A DNA stretch of 64,000 nt from Bifidobacteriaceae bacterium. GTDB taxonomy: Bacteria; Actinomycetota; Actinomycetes; Actinomycetales; WQXJ01. Shown here piece after piece: positions 35,268 through 42,893 of the stretch. Made by a program: the position numbers and the translations under genes. The notes under the pieces were generated by a model. The model worked only from the letters and a program-made list of their open reading frames with translations. It searched no databases and was not told where the DNA came from. Numbering within the stretch: the first letter of the stretch is position 1; the number at the start of each line of letters is the position of its first letter. The stretch lies in the NCBI GenBank assembly GCA_031270825.1, contig JAISXH010000011.1, positions 94,724 through 158,723 of the forward strand, in the 5' to 3' direction.

Positions 35268-35626
35268 CTTGCCACCATACAGCCAGGCCAGCCCCCGAAC
35301 TGATCGGGCGGCCGGGGCGGCTTGGCAGGGGCGCGTCAGCCGTGCGCCGGGCTGGCTGGTTCGGGCGGGCGACGGGTCTAGAACCGAAGGTGGTACGTCG
35401 AATGTAAAGGATCGACAAAGTCTGGGACTTGCGGCCCTTGCGGCAGAATTGTCCGTCCAGCCTGGCGTCAAATGGTCGTCACGTACCTCTGACCTGCGAA
35501 TATAGAGCAATCAAGCTACAGGCACGTCAGTGTGGCGAACATCACAGCGCGGGTCTATACCCCGGAGCACCTCCGGACGATAGGATTTTGCGAAAATTAC
35601 TTATCCAACAGAGGGGGGAGTTGGAC
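35268..35626. other. Divergent promoter region of the flavoprotein gene and rbpA
   Basis: About 360 bp between divergent starts. Bases 35,480-35,610 are less GC-rich than the surroundings and include TCTATACC (about 35,553) as a possible -10 for rbpA, but no good -35 pairs with it. No other element was recognised. Confidence 0.4.
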
Positions 35627-35977
35627 ATGGCCGATAGATCATTGCGAGGCAGCGGGATCGGATTTCAATCACTCGAATCCGAGGACGGCGTCGAGTTCGC
35701 CGAAAGGGTCGAGGTCGCCTACGACTGCCCGGACGGCCACACCACCATTTTGCCGTTCGCCCTGGAGGCAGATGTGCCGGATTTCTGGTACTGCCGCTGC
35801 GGCTCCGTCGCCATTTTGCGTGACGTCGACGACCCGGTCTTGCCCAAAGAGCGCCAGCAGCGCAGCCATTGGGACATGCTCTTGGAGCGCCGGACCCTCG
35901 AGGAACTGGAGGAAGTGCTGGCCGAGCGCCTGGGCGTGTTGCGCGCGCGCCGCGCCCAGCAGCCCGTGGGCGTCTGA
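35627..35977 (+). CDS. rbpA: RNA polymerase-binding protein RbpA
   Basis: An actinobacteria-specific transcription activator of 116 residues that binds RNA polymerase and the principal sigma factor and stabilises the open complex. The ATG at 35,627 has a very strong ribosome-binding site (GAGGGGGGAG). The N-terminal tail carries the basic stretch DRSLRGSGIG. The zinc-ribbon-like core runs from YDCPDGHTTILPFALEADVP to WYCRCG. The C-terminal sigma-interacting helix includes HWDMLLERRTLEELEEVLAER. The copy-2 two-hairpin element begins 99 bp after the stop. Confidence 0.96.
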   Translation: MADRSLRGSGIGFQSLESEDGVEFAERVEVAYDCPDGHTTILPFALEADVPDFWYCRCGSVAILRDVDDPVLPKERQQRSHWDMLLERRTLEELEEVLAERLGVLRARRAQQPVGV

Positions 35978-36075
35978 CCACCGAGCCACGCCAGAGCGTC
36001 GATCCGCCGGCGGGAGCAACGTCGGGGACCAAGCCGTCCCCTCACCCGGCGCCCCGACACAGTCTCGCGGGGCGC

Positions 36076-36203
36076 GGCCCCTGGGAAACCGGTGAACAAG
36101 ACGGTTTCCCAGGGGCCGAGGCAGCGCCTACAGCCGTGTTTCCGCTGGTCAGCGTTCCGCTGCCGTGCGTCAACACGGTCGGAGCGTGGTTATTCACCAC
36201 GCT
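36076..36203 (+). repeat. Dispersed two-hairpin intergenic element, copy 2
   Basis: The inverted relative of the element at 4.15-4.29 kb. It opens with a perfect 16-bp hairpin (36,076-36,091 with 36,102-36,117). It continues with GTTTCCGCTGGTCAGCG, one (not two) of the AGCGGAACGCTGACC units in reverse sense, then TGCGTCAACACGGTC. It ends with the 8-bp hairpin AGCGTGGT/ACCACGCT (36,183-36,203). It sits between convergent rbpA and lnt; the lnt stop codon lies in the second hairpin. A terminator-like role for both genes is possible. Confidence 0.75.
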
Positions 36204-38112
36204 AGGGACGATGCCGCGTGGGCCGGCCTTGACGGGATTGGACCAGGCGCGCCCCCAGGCCGGACAAGGCCAAGGCCACCGGCCCGGCGATCAGGGCCCA
36301 GCCGATGAAGTCGCCGATCCGGGTGGCGGGTGTGATGGAGGTCCGCAGAGGTAGGTCGGCGGTGAAGTAGGCCGGTTCGTACAGAGACGTCAGAGGCGTC
36401 AGCAGCGATCCGTCCGGCGCGACCGCCGCCGAGACTCCGACGGTCGAGATCTGGACGGTGGAGCGGCCGTGCTCAATCGCGCGCAGGCGCGTCATGGCGA
36501 ACTGCTGGGTCGACTCTTCGGAGAAGCCGAAGGAGGCGTTGTTGGTCTGAACGACCACCGCCTCCGCGCCGGCCTGGACCACATCGGCAACCAGCGAGTC
36601 GTAGGCGACCTCGAAGCAGATGATGTCGCCCAGCGCCACCTCGCGGCCAAGAACCGCCGCCTCGAAGCGCATCACGCCAACACCCGAGCCGGGCAGCATA
36701 TCGGTGTTGATGAGATCGACCTTGGACGTGAAGAGCCGGAAGAAGGACCGCGCCGGCATGTATTCGGCGAACGGCGCCGGATGCTGCTTCGAGTAGATGT
36801 CGACCACGCCCAGGCCGGCACGCCACAGCAGCCCCTGGTTATAGCGATTCGAGCTGTTGACGTACTGCATGGCGCCGACCAAGACCGGGGCGCCGAGTTC
36901 GGCGGCGACACTGTCAATCACGTCATAGGCCTGCTCGTCGGTGCGCGGGTCGATGTCGGTGGCGTTCTCCGGCCACAGCACCACGTCCAGGTCCCGGCCG
37001 GAAGCGGCCGATTCGGCGGCCAGCTCGCGGCTGACCTCGACGTGGTTCTCCAGCACCTCGCGCTGGCGCGCGAACAGGCCCTCGGCGGTGACCTCGACAT
37101 CGCCCTGGACCGCGCCGATCCGCAAAGTGCCGTTCTCGGCGGCGGCGCTGATCGGCGCCAACAATGGCGCCGCCGTCACCGCGGCGGCCGTGGCCAAAGC
37201 CGAAACAAAGGTCCGCCAGCGCACGCCCGCAGGCGCTCCCTCGGCGGCGCGAGCCCGGCCGCCACCAGAGCCGGCGCCGTCGGCATGCGCTTTGTCAGCG
37301 CGCACAGCGCCTGCGACCGCCCCGTCTGCTCGCCCGTCCGCGTCGGCACCGCTGCGGGCGCGGGCCCGACGGGCACGCACAGCGCCTGTGGTCGCCCCGT
37401 CCGCTCTCGCGGCGCCGGCCCCGGCCCCGTGCGTTCGGGCCCGGCGGGCGCGAACAACGCCTCCGGTCGCCCGGCCAGCGCGCCCTTGACCACGGCGCGA
37501 GCGCCCAGCCCGCCCAGGCGCCCGGCGCTGAGCCGGCGCCGCGCCAAGAGACGCGAGACCGGGAAACAACGTCAAGAGCGCCACCGCGGCCGCCGCGCCG
37601 ACCAGCGCCGCCGCCAGTCCCACCAAGGGCGCCCCGCCCAGCCAGGCCCAGCCGGCCATGGGGCCGTCCACCTGGGTGAAGCCGAGCCGCCCCCAGGGGA
37701 AGCCGCCGAAGGGGAAGACCTGGCGGAAAGTGTCCGCGGCGGTGAAAGACAAGGCGAACAAGACGGCATCGGGCAAAGATGGCGCGCGGGACCGGAGCAA
37801 GAAGCGGCTAAAGGCGAACAAGACCGCGCCCAAGGCGAGGAAGACGGCGCTAGTCAAGGCGAGCGCCAAGTAGGGCAGGAAACCAGCCGCGTTGTAGGCC
37901 CAGGTCAGCATAGGCAAGAACTGGACCAGGCCGAAGGCCAGCGCCACGGCGAAACCGCGCCACGGCCCGAACGGTCGCAGCGCGACATATAGCAGGCCCA
38001 ACCCAACTGGGGCGGCGAACCACCAGCCACTCGGGCGGAAGGCCAGATAGGACAAGAACCCGGCCACCAGCGCGACCGCCACAAAGATCCAGCGGGTGTG
38101 GCGTGTCGGCAT
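36202..38112 (-). CDS. lnt: Apolipoprotein N-acyltransferase with a repetitive insert
   Basis: Membrane enzyme that adds the third acyl chain to lipoproteins, 636 residues. Six or so membrane segments precede a nitrilase-like catalytic domain. The catalytic Glu is in VVLWPENATDID, the Lys in IYSKQHPAPFAEYMP and the Cys in GDIICFEVAYDS, as in Lnt. Between the fifth membrane segment and the catalytic domain there is an Ala/Arg/Gly-rich insert of about 100 residues, including three 25-residue (75-bp) tandem units at 37,301-37,525 (residues about 196-271). The window encodes several lipoproteins that would be substrates. The stop lies in the repeat-element hairpin. Confidence 0.9.
   Translation of the reverse strand: MPTRHTRWIFVAVALVAGFLSYLAFRPSGWWFAAPVGLGLLYVALRPFGPWRGFAVALAFGLVQFLPMLTWAYNAAGFLPYLALALTSAVFLALGAVLFAFSRFLLRSRAPSLPDAVLFALSFTAADTFRQVFPFGGFPWGRLGFTQVDGPMAGWAWLGGAPLVGLAAALVGAAAAVALLTLFPGLASLGAAPAQRRAPGRAGRSRRGQGRAGRATGGVVRARRARTHGAGAGAARADGATTGAVRARRARARSGADADGRADGAVAGAVRADKAHADGAGSGGGRARAAEGAPAGVRWRTFVSALATAAAVTAAPLLAPISAAAENGTLRIGAVQGDVEVTAEGLFARQREVLENHVEVSRELAAESAASGRDLDVVLWPENATDIDPRTDEQAYDVIDSVAAELGAPVLVGAMQYVNSSNRYNQGLLWRAGLGVVDIYSKQHPAPFAEYMPARSFFRLFTSKVDLINTDMLPGSGVGVMRFEAAVLGREVALGDIICFEVAYDSLVADVVQAGAEAVVVQTNNASFGFSEESTQQFAMTRLRAIEHGRSTVQISTVGVSAAVAPDGSLLTPLTSLYEPAYFTADLPLRTSITPATRIGDFIGWALIAGPVALALSGLGARLVQSRQGRPTRHRP
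37301..37525 (-). repeat. 75-bp in-frame tandem repeat within lnt
   Basis: Three units of 75 bp start at about 37,301, 37,376 and 37,451; the first two share CGCACAGCGCCTG at the start. They encode 25-residue Ala/Arg/Gly-rich units (for example TGAVRARRARARSG and on). Divergence between units shows that the array is not very recent. All units keep the reading frame. Confidence 0.75.
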
Positions 38113-38445
38113 GACGCCCGATCATAGCGGGCCGCCAAGCCGGCCAGCGGGCCTGAGGACGCCATTTAGCTGCCAGCAAGTTCCCAGGCCGCACCAGACC
38201 ACCAAGGGGTCGACGAGCCGTGGCGGCGCCCGCCTACTCTTCGGACCAGGTCGAGCCTGTTTTCTACTGAGCGGCGGGCGCCGGCGCAGCTCTGGGCGAA
38301 TACGTGGAGGGCGACTGGCTCAGCGCGGTCGCGGGACGATTACTCGAGCTGCACTAGGAAAGCTACCCGACGCGCGCGGAGATCCCAAAACGGCTGTGTC
38401 GCGTCTCGGCGTGTCTGAAGCTGGGCTTCAGAGTGTGACGCATAA
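38113..38445. other. Intergenic region upstream of lnt
   Basis: A 333-bp gap between the helY stop and the lnt start. A short open tail ending at TAG 38,355-38,357 (EYVEGDWLSAVAGRLLELH) resembles the end of a protein but has a stop just upstream. No regulatory element was recognised. Confidence 0.4.
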
Positions 38446-41400
38446 TCACAGGTCAGCGGCCACCACGCCGCGCCGCAAGGCGTTGATGGCCAGATCTGCG
38501 CTCTGATACAGGGCGTGATCTGGGGCAACCGCCCGGATGTGGTCAAGAACGTCGATCAAGCGTGTCACCAGACGGACGAAATCACCCGGCGAGAGCAGGT
38601 CGGAAGTCAAAGTGCTAGCCAGGGACTGGCCGCTGGCCCAGCGCCAGACCGTCGCCGAGGCCGCCGGCGCGACCACCGGCGAAGCCGGCAACGAATGCCG
38701 ATCCTCCTGCTCGCGAACACGGGCCCAGGCCTCCTCCTGGGCGGCGATCGCCAGGCGGACGGGCTTGTTCAAGGGCTCCACCGGCGGCGCCAGGTCGGTT
38801 CGCGGCTCGTAGACCAGCGCCGCCAGGGCCGCCGCCAACCCCGCTGGGCTAAGCCCTTCCCAGGCGCCTGAACGCAGGCATTGAGCCATCACCAAATCAC
38901 GCTCGGCGTAGATCCGGGCGAGCATCCGGCCCGCCGCGGTGACATGGCCGTCTTCGAGGTAGCCCAAGTCCTCCAAGACGGCGCTGACCTGGTCGAACTG
39001 ACGGGCCAAGGACCCGGTCCGAGCCTGCGTCGCGCGCACCAGGCGATCACGCTGCCCGCGCGCCTTGACCCAGCGCCGCGCCCAGCGGGCGTGCGTCTCC
39101 CGATCCGGACAATTGTGAACGGGATGCGCCTTCAGCGCCGCCCGCAATTCCGGCACGCCGGCGGCGGGGCCTGCCGGCGCGGCGGTTTGGTGGGCGGCTT
39201 CGGTTCCAGCCATCCCGGTTGGCCCCAGTTCGTCCGATGCCGCCTGGCCCGGCCGGGCGCCCGGTTCAGTTCCAGCCGTCTCGGTTGGTCCCAGTCTGTC
39301 CGATGCTGCCTGGCTAGGCGGGCCGTCCGTCGAGGTCCCGGCCGTGCCGGTTGGCCCCGGCTGGTCCGACGCCGCCCGGCCAGGCTCGGCGCCCGGTTCC
39401 GTCCCAGCCACCCAGGCCGCCTCCGGCGTGTCCGATGCTGCTGGGACGGAGGCGAGTTCGACCAGGCGGCGGGCCATCTTGGCGCGCTCTTCGGGGGTCT
39501 TGACGGCATCGCCGCCTTTGAGCTTGATGTGGCCGACTCGGGTGACGGACGATTCGCCCAACACGACCCGACGAGACTTGGCCTTCTCGGTCAGCACCAG
39601 GGGGCGCCCGGCGCCGGACTTGCCGGGATGGACCACCAGGATCAACCCGCGCTGGCGTCCGCCCGCCAAACGCAGGACGTCGCCGCGCTTCAAATCCGCC
39701 AGGACCGCGCGGGTCTGATCTCGCCGGGCGGAGGCCCGCGACTTGGCGGCGGTCTTCTCCGTCCAAGTCAACTGGTTGCGCAGGTCCTGGTATTGGGCGA
39801 AGTCACCGCGATCACACCGCATCGCCTGGGCGTAACCTTCGATCGCTTGATCGAGACGCCGGAGTTGATCGGTCAGGCCGACCAGGGAGCGGTCGACCTG
39901 GAACTGGGCGAAGGACAGGCCCAGCACTTGGCGGGCGCGTTCCGGCCCCAGCCGCTGGATCAGATTGACGGCCATGTTGTAGGTCGGATGGAAGGCGCTG
40001 CGCAGGGGGTAGGTGCGCTTCGAGGCCAGCGGCAGGACCTTGGCCGGGGCCACCCTCGGGCCGGCCACCACCACGGCGTGCCCCTCGACATCGATGCCGC
40101 GCCGGCCGGCCCGGCCGGTCAACTGTGTGTACTCCCCCGGCGTCAGGTCGCTGTGGGCGGCGCCGTCCCATTTGTCCAGACGGTCGATCACCACCGTCCG
40201 GGCGGGCATGTTGATCCCCAGGGACAGGGTCTCGGTGGCGAAGACCACCTTCAGCAGCCCGGCCTGGAACAGTTCTTCGACCGCCTCCTTGAAGAGGGGC
40301 AACATGCCAGCGTGATGAGGGGCGAAGCCACGGGCCGCGCCGGCCAAGAAGTCCGGGAAATCGACCACGGCCAGATCGGCCGGCGCCAACGCCATGGCCC
40401 GGCGCTCGAGCACTTCCCGGATCCGGCCCTCCTCCGCCTCGGTGGTCAAGACCAGCCCGGCCGAGAGGCATTGTTCGGCGGCCGCCTCACAACCCGCCCG
40501 CGAGAAGACGAAGTAGATGGCCGGCAACAGACCCTCGCGGTCCAACGACTCGATCACAGCGAAGCGCGGCAACACTCTGCCACCCGCCGCGGAAGGGCCT
40601 GGCCCGTGGACGCCGCCGCGCCGGCCACGGCCCCCAGCAGAGCCAGAACCGTGATGTGAATAGCGGCCCCGTGTCCCGCCCCGACCGGGAGAGCGCTGTC
40701 CTATCAGGGCTAACTCCGGGTTCAGATTGGGCGAGAGCTCGCCCTCGGGAGTCGGCGCGTACAGATCCTTCAGGCCCTCCCGGGTCAGGACATGCTGCCA
40801 CAGGGGCACCGGCCGGACCTCGCAAACCACCACCCGGACCGTCCCGCGCACCAGGGCCATCCATTCGCCGAATTCCTCGGCGTTGGAGACCGTCGCCGAC
40901 AGCGCCACCACCTGCACGGATTGCGGCAACTGGATCAGCACCTCTTCCCAGACCGGTCCCCGGAAGCGGTCGGCCAGGTAGTGGACCTCGTCCAGCACCA
41001 CCAGCGCCAGCCCCGCCAGGGCGCTGGAATCGGCGTAGAGCATGTTCCGGAGCACCTCGGTCGTCATGACCACGATTGGCGCCTCGGCGCGGATCGACTG
41101 GTCTCCGGTCAAGAGCCCAACCGAGTCGGAGCCGTACCGCTCCGACAGCTCCCGGAATTTCTGGTTCGACAGGGCCTTGATGGGAGTGGTGTAGAAAGCC
41201 CGGCGTTGGCCGGCGGGGCTGACAGCGGGACCATCGGAAACGGCATCGGGCGCTGTGGTGGGCATCTGGTGGACGTCCAACGCTTGGTCGATGCCGTACA
41301 GGGCCACCACCGTCTTGCCGGCGCCAGTCGGGGCGGCCACCAAGACAGACTCTCCCGCCGCCAAACCCAAGCAGGCTTCGCGCTGGTAGGGGTCGAGCGG

Positions 41401-41487
41401 GAAGCCCAGTCCGGCCGCGAACCGGTCTAGCGGCGCCTCGCCGCCACGGGCCTTGAAGGCGGCGAAGGCCTCGGCCGGAGAGGTCAC
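38446..41487 (-). CDS. helY: Ski2-like DEAD/DEAH-box RNA helicase (HelY)
   Basis: Superfamily 2 helicase of 1013 residues from the GTG at 41,487, which overlaps the upstream stop (GTGA). Motif I is APTGAGKT, motif II LDEVHYL (a DEVH box), motif III LSATVSN, and motif VI QLTGRAGRRGID. A C-terminal Ski2/DSHCT-like domain follows. Two low-complexity inserts are seen: a Gly/Arg/His-rich one between RecA lobes (about residue 275-300) and a 22-residue repeat array before the C-terminal domain. Actinobacterial HelY is a homologue of the exosome helicases Mtr4/Ski2; RNA processing is the expected role. It lies in an operon with the lipid kinase, a membrane protein and pafBC. Confidence 0.93.
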   Translation of the reverse strand: MTSPAEAFAAFKARGGEAPLDRFAAGLGFPLDPYQREACLGLAAGESVLVAAPTGAGKTVVALYGIDQALDVHQMPTTAPDAVSDGPAVSPAGQRRAFYTTPIKALSNQKFRELSERYGSDSVGLLTGDQSIRAEAPIVVMTTEVLRNMLYADSSALAGLALVVLDEVHYLADRFRGPVWEEVLIQLPQSVQVVALSATVSNAEEFGEWMALVRGTVRVVVCEVRPVPLWQHVLTREGLKDLYAPTPEGELSPNLNPELALIGQRSPGRGGTRGRYSHHGSGSAGGRGRRGGVHGPGPSAAGGRVLPRFAVIESLDREGLLPAIYFVFSRAGCEAAAEQCLSAGLVLTTEAEEGRIREVLERRAMALAPADLAVVDFPDFLAGAARGFAPHHAGMLPLFKEAVEELFQAGLLKVVFATETLSLGINMPARTVVIDRLDKWDGAAHSDLTPGEYTQLTGRAGRRGIDVEGHAVVVAGPRVAPAKVLPLASKRTYPLRSAFHPTYNMAVNLIQRLGPERARQVLGLSFAQFQVDRSLVGLTDQLRRLDQAIEGYAQAMRCDRGDFAQYQDLRNQLTWTEKTAAKSRASARRDQTRAVLADLKRGDVLRLAGGRQRGLILVVHPGKSGAGRPLVLTEKAKSRRVVLGESSVTRVGHIKLKGGDAVKTPEERAKMARRLVELASVPAASDTPEAAWVAGTEPGAEPGRAASDQPGPTGTAGTSTDGPPSQAASDRLGPTETAGTEPGARPGQAASDELGPTGMAGTEAAHQTAAPAGPAAGVPELRAALKAHPVHNCPDRETHARWARRWVKARGQRDRLVRATQARTGSLARQFDQVSAVLEDLGYLEDGHVTAAGRMLARIYAERDLVMAQCLRSGAWEGLSPAGLAAALAALVYEPRTDLAPPVEPLNKPVRLAIAAQEEAWARVREQEDRHSLPASPVVAPAASATVWRWASGQSLASTLTSDLLSPGDFVRLVTRLIDVLDHIRAVAPDHALYQSADLAINALRRGVVAADL
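39203..39400 (-). repeat. 66-bp in-frame tandem repeat within helY
   Basis: Three units of exactly 66 bp (starts 39,203, 39,269 and 39,335, with a partial fourth at 39,401) encode 22-residue units with the core QAASDxLGPTxTAGTEPG. They lie in the linker between the helicase core and the C-terminal domain (residues about 697-762). Confidence 0.85.
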
Positions 41488-42410
41488 TGTTTGCCCGCCA
41501 GAACCCGCAAGGCTCCGGGCACGCAACAACAGGACAGTGGCAGCGGGCCCACCCTTTCGCCGTCGGTGTGGGCGTCAGGCGGGGTCAGGCCCAGGTCGGG
41601 ACGGGGTTTGACGGTGACCTCGCGCCCGCGCAAGACCGTCACCGCCGGGTGGGAGACATGCGTTCCCCGGTACACGCGGGGGAAAACCGTCAGCAGCGTC
41701 GCGGTCGAGATCGGACCCGCGATCACCACATCGAGCAGGCCGTCGTCCAGGGCGGCATCAGGAGCGATACGCATGCCGCCGCCGATGTCGGAGCCGTTGG
41801 CCACCGCCACCAGTGCCGCCGCCGACTGCCAAGCCAGCTCGCCGTCGATGTCGATTTCGAATCCGTAGGGTTTGTAGTGGGCCAACTCCTTGAACAGAGC
41901 CCGCACGTAGACGGACTCTCCGCGTGGCCAGGTCAGCTTGTTGGCCGTGGCATTGACCGCGGCGTCGAAGCCGGCCGAGAGCACCCCGGCATACCACTCC
42001 GACATCGAGTGGCTGGTGTCGCTGACGCGGACGGCGTCTATCACTCGCGGACCCGTTTCCAGCCCTTCTTCGATCATCGTGATGGCCCGGTCGAGATCGT
42101 GCAAGGGCAGCCCCAAAATGCGGGCCACATCGTTGCCGGTGCCCAGCGGGATCAGGCCGAGGGGCAAGCTTGTGTCGGCGACGATGTTGACGCCCAAATG
42201 GGTCATGCCGTCGCCTCCGGCCACGATCAGGGCGTCGACCCCGTCCACCACCGCCTGGCGGGCCGAGGCGTGGGCGCCGATCAAGTCCGGCGCCGACAGG
42301 TCCACGACCTCATGCCCGCGTTCCTTGAAGATGGAGGCGATCTTGGCGCCTCGGCTCTCTGCTTTGCCCTTGCCCGCAGTCGGGTTGATCACCAGGCCGA
42401 GGACCGCCAT
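41484..42410 (-). CDS. Diacylglycerol kinase family lipid kinase
   Basis: A 308-residue lipid kinase of the DagK/YegS family. The ATG at 42,410 is chosen because it leads directly into AVLGLVINPTAGKGKAE; the proline-rich extension of the frame (to 42,611) overlaps the upstream gene in another frame and is a shadow. IVAGGDGMTHLG is the GGDG nucleotide-binding motif and LIPLGTGNDVARIL the GTGND motif. It may phosphorylate diacylglycerol or a related lipid. It starts 1 bp after the upstream stop and overlaps helY by 4 bp. Confidence 0.9.
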   Translation of the reverse strand: MAVLGLVINPTAGKGKAESRGAKIASIFKERGHEVVDLSAPDLIGAHASARQAVVDGVDALIVAGGDGMTHLGVNIVADTSLPLGLIPLGTGNDVARILGLPLHDLDRAITMIEEGLETGPRVIDAVRVSDTSHSMSEWYAGVLSAGFDAAVNATANKLTWPRGESVYVRALFKELAHYKPYGFEIDIDGELAWQSAAALVAVANGSDIGGGMRIAPDAALDDGLLDVVIAGPISTATLLTVFPRVYRGTHVSHPAVTVLRGREVTVKPRPDLGLTPPDAHTDGERVGPLPLSCCCVPGALRVLAGKQ

Positions 42411-42411
42411 C

Positions 42412-42882
42412 TCAGGAGGCCCTCTTGGGGCCGGCGGCGTCGGCTGGGAAGAAGGGGCCGGTCGAGCTGGCGGCGTCGGCTGGGAAGAGGGGGTCGGAGG
42501 GGAAAAGAGGGTCGGCTGGGTCGAAGGGATCCGCGGGGTCGGCGGGGTTGTCTGGTTCGGGGTCCCTCCAACCGGCCAGGACCGCCCAGGCGTCGTAAGC
42601 TGCCTGATCACGCTCTTGACGGCGGCGCCGCCGAGCGGCCTTGCGATCCCAACTGGCCTGGAGGCGCCCGATCAAGTCTTCCGGCGAGGCGTGCAGCGCC
42701 GGGGCGGGAACCGGCGCCGGCTCGAAGTCGCTGTTCTGGGCGTCGAGGGCGGACTCAGCCGCCGCGGCGGCCTGGCTGGTCGCCTCCATCAGCGCCTTGA
42801 CCTGGCGCCACAACCACCTCAGGCCGAAGAAGACGCCCGCCGCCCAGGCCACGACCAACCCGGCCCAAACCCAAAACCACAC
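42412..42882 (-). CDS. Single-pass membrane protein with charged cytosolic tail
   Basis: 156 residues from a GTG at 42,882, 11 bp after the pafBC stop. A membrane segment rich in Trp and Phe is at about residues 2-22 (VWFWVWAGLVVAWAAGVFFG). A helical, basic region (DRKAARRRRRQERDQAAYDAW) follows, and then a C-terminal tail of repeating Asp/Pro/Phe units (DPADPFDPADPLFPSDP). I do not recognise a family. The operon position suggests a small actinobacterial envelope protein. Confidence 0.7.
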   Translation of the reverse strand: MWFWVWAGLVVAWAAGVFFGLRWLWRQVKALMEATSQAAAAAESALDAQNSDFEPAPVPAPALHASPEDLIGRLQASWDRKAARRRRRQERDQAAYDAWAVLAGWRDPEPDNPADPADPFDPADPLFPSDPLFPADAASSTGPFFPADAAGPKRAS

Positions 42883-42893
42883 GAGCCGACAGC

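Noticed and set aside
38298..38357. Short tail resembling the end of a protein
   Set aside because: An in-frame TGA lies about 30 bp before it, and there is no start codon with a ribosome-binding site.
42411..42611. Proline-rich N-terminus of the lipid kinase
   Set aside because: It overlaps the preceding gene in another frame; kinase similarity begins at ATG 42,410.
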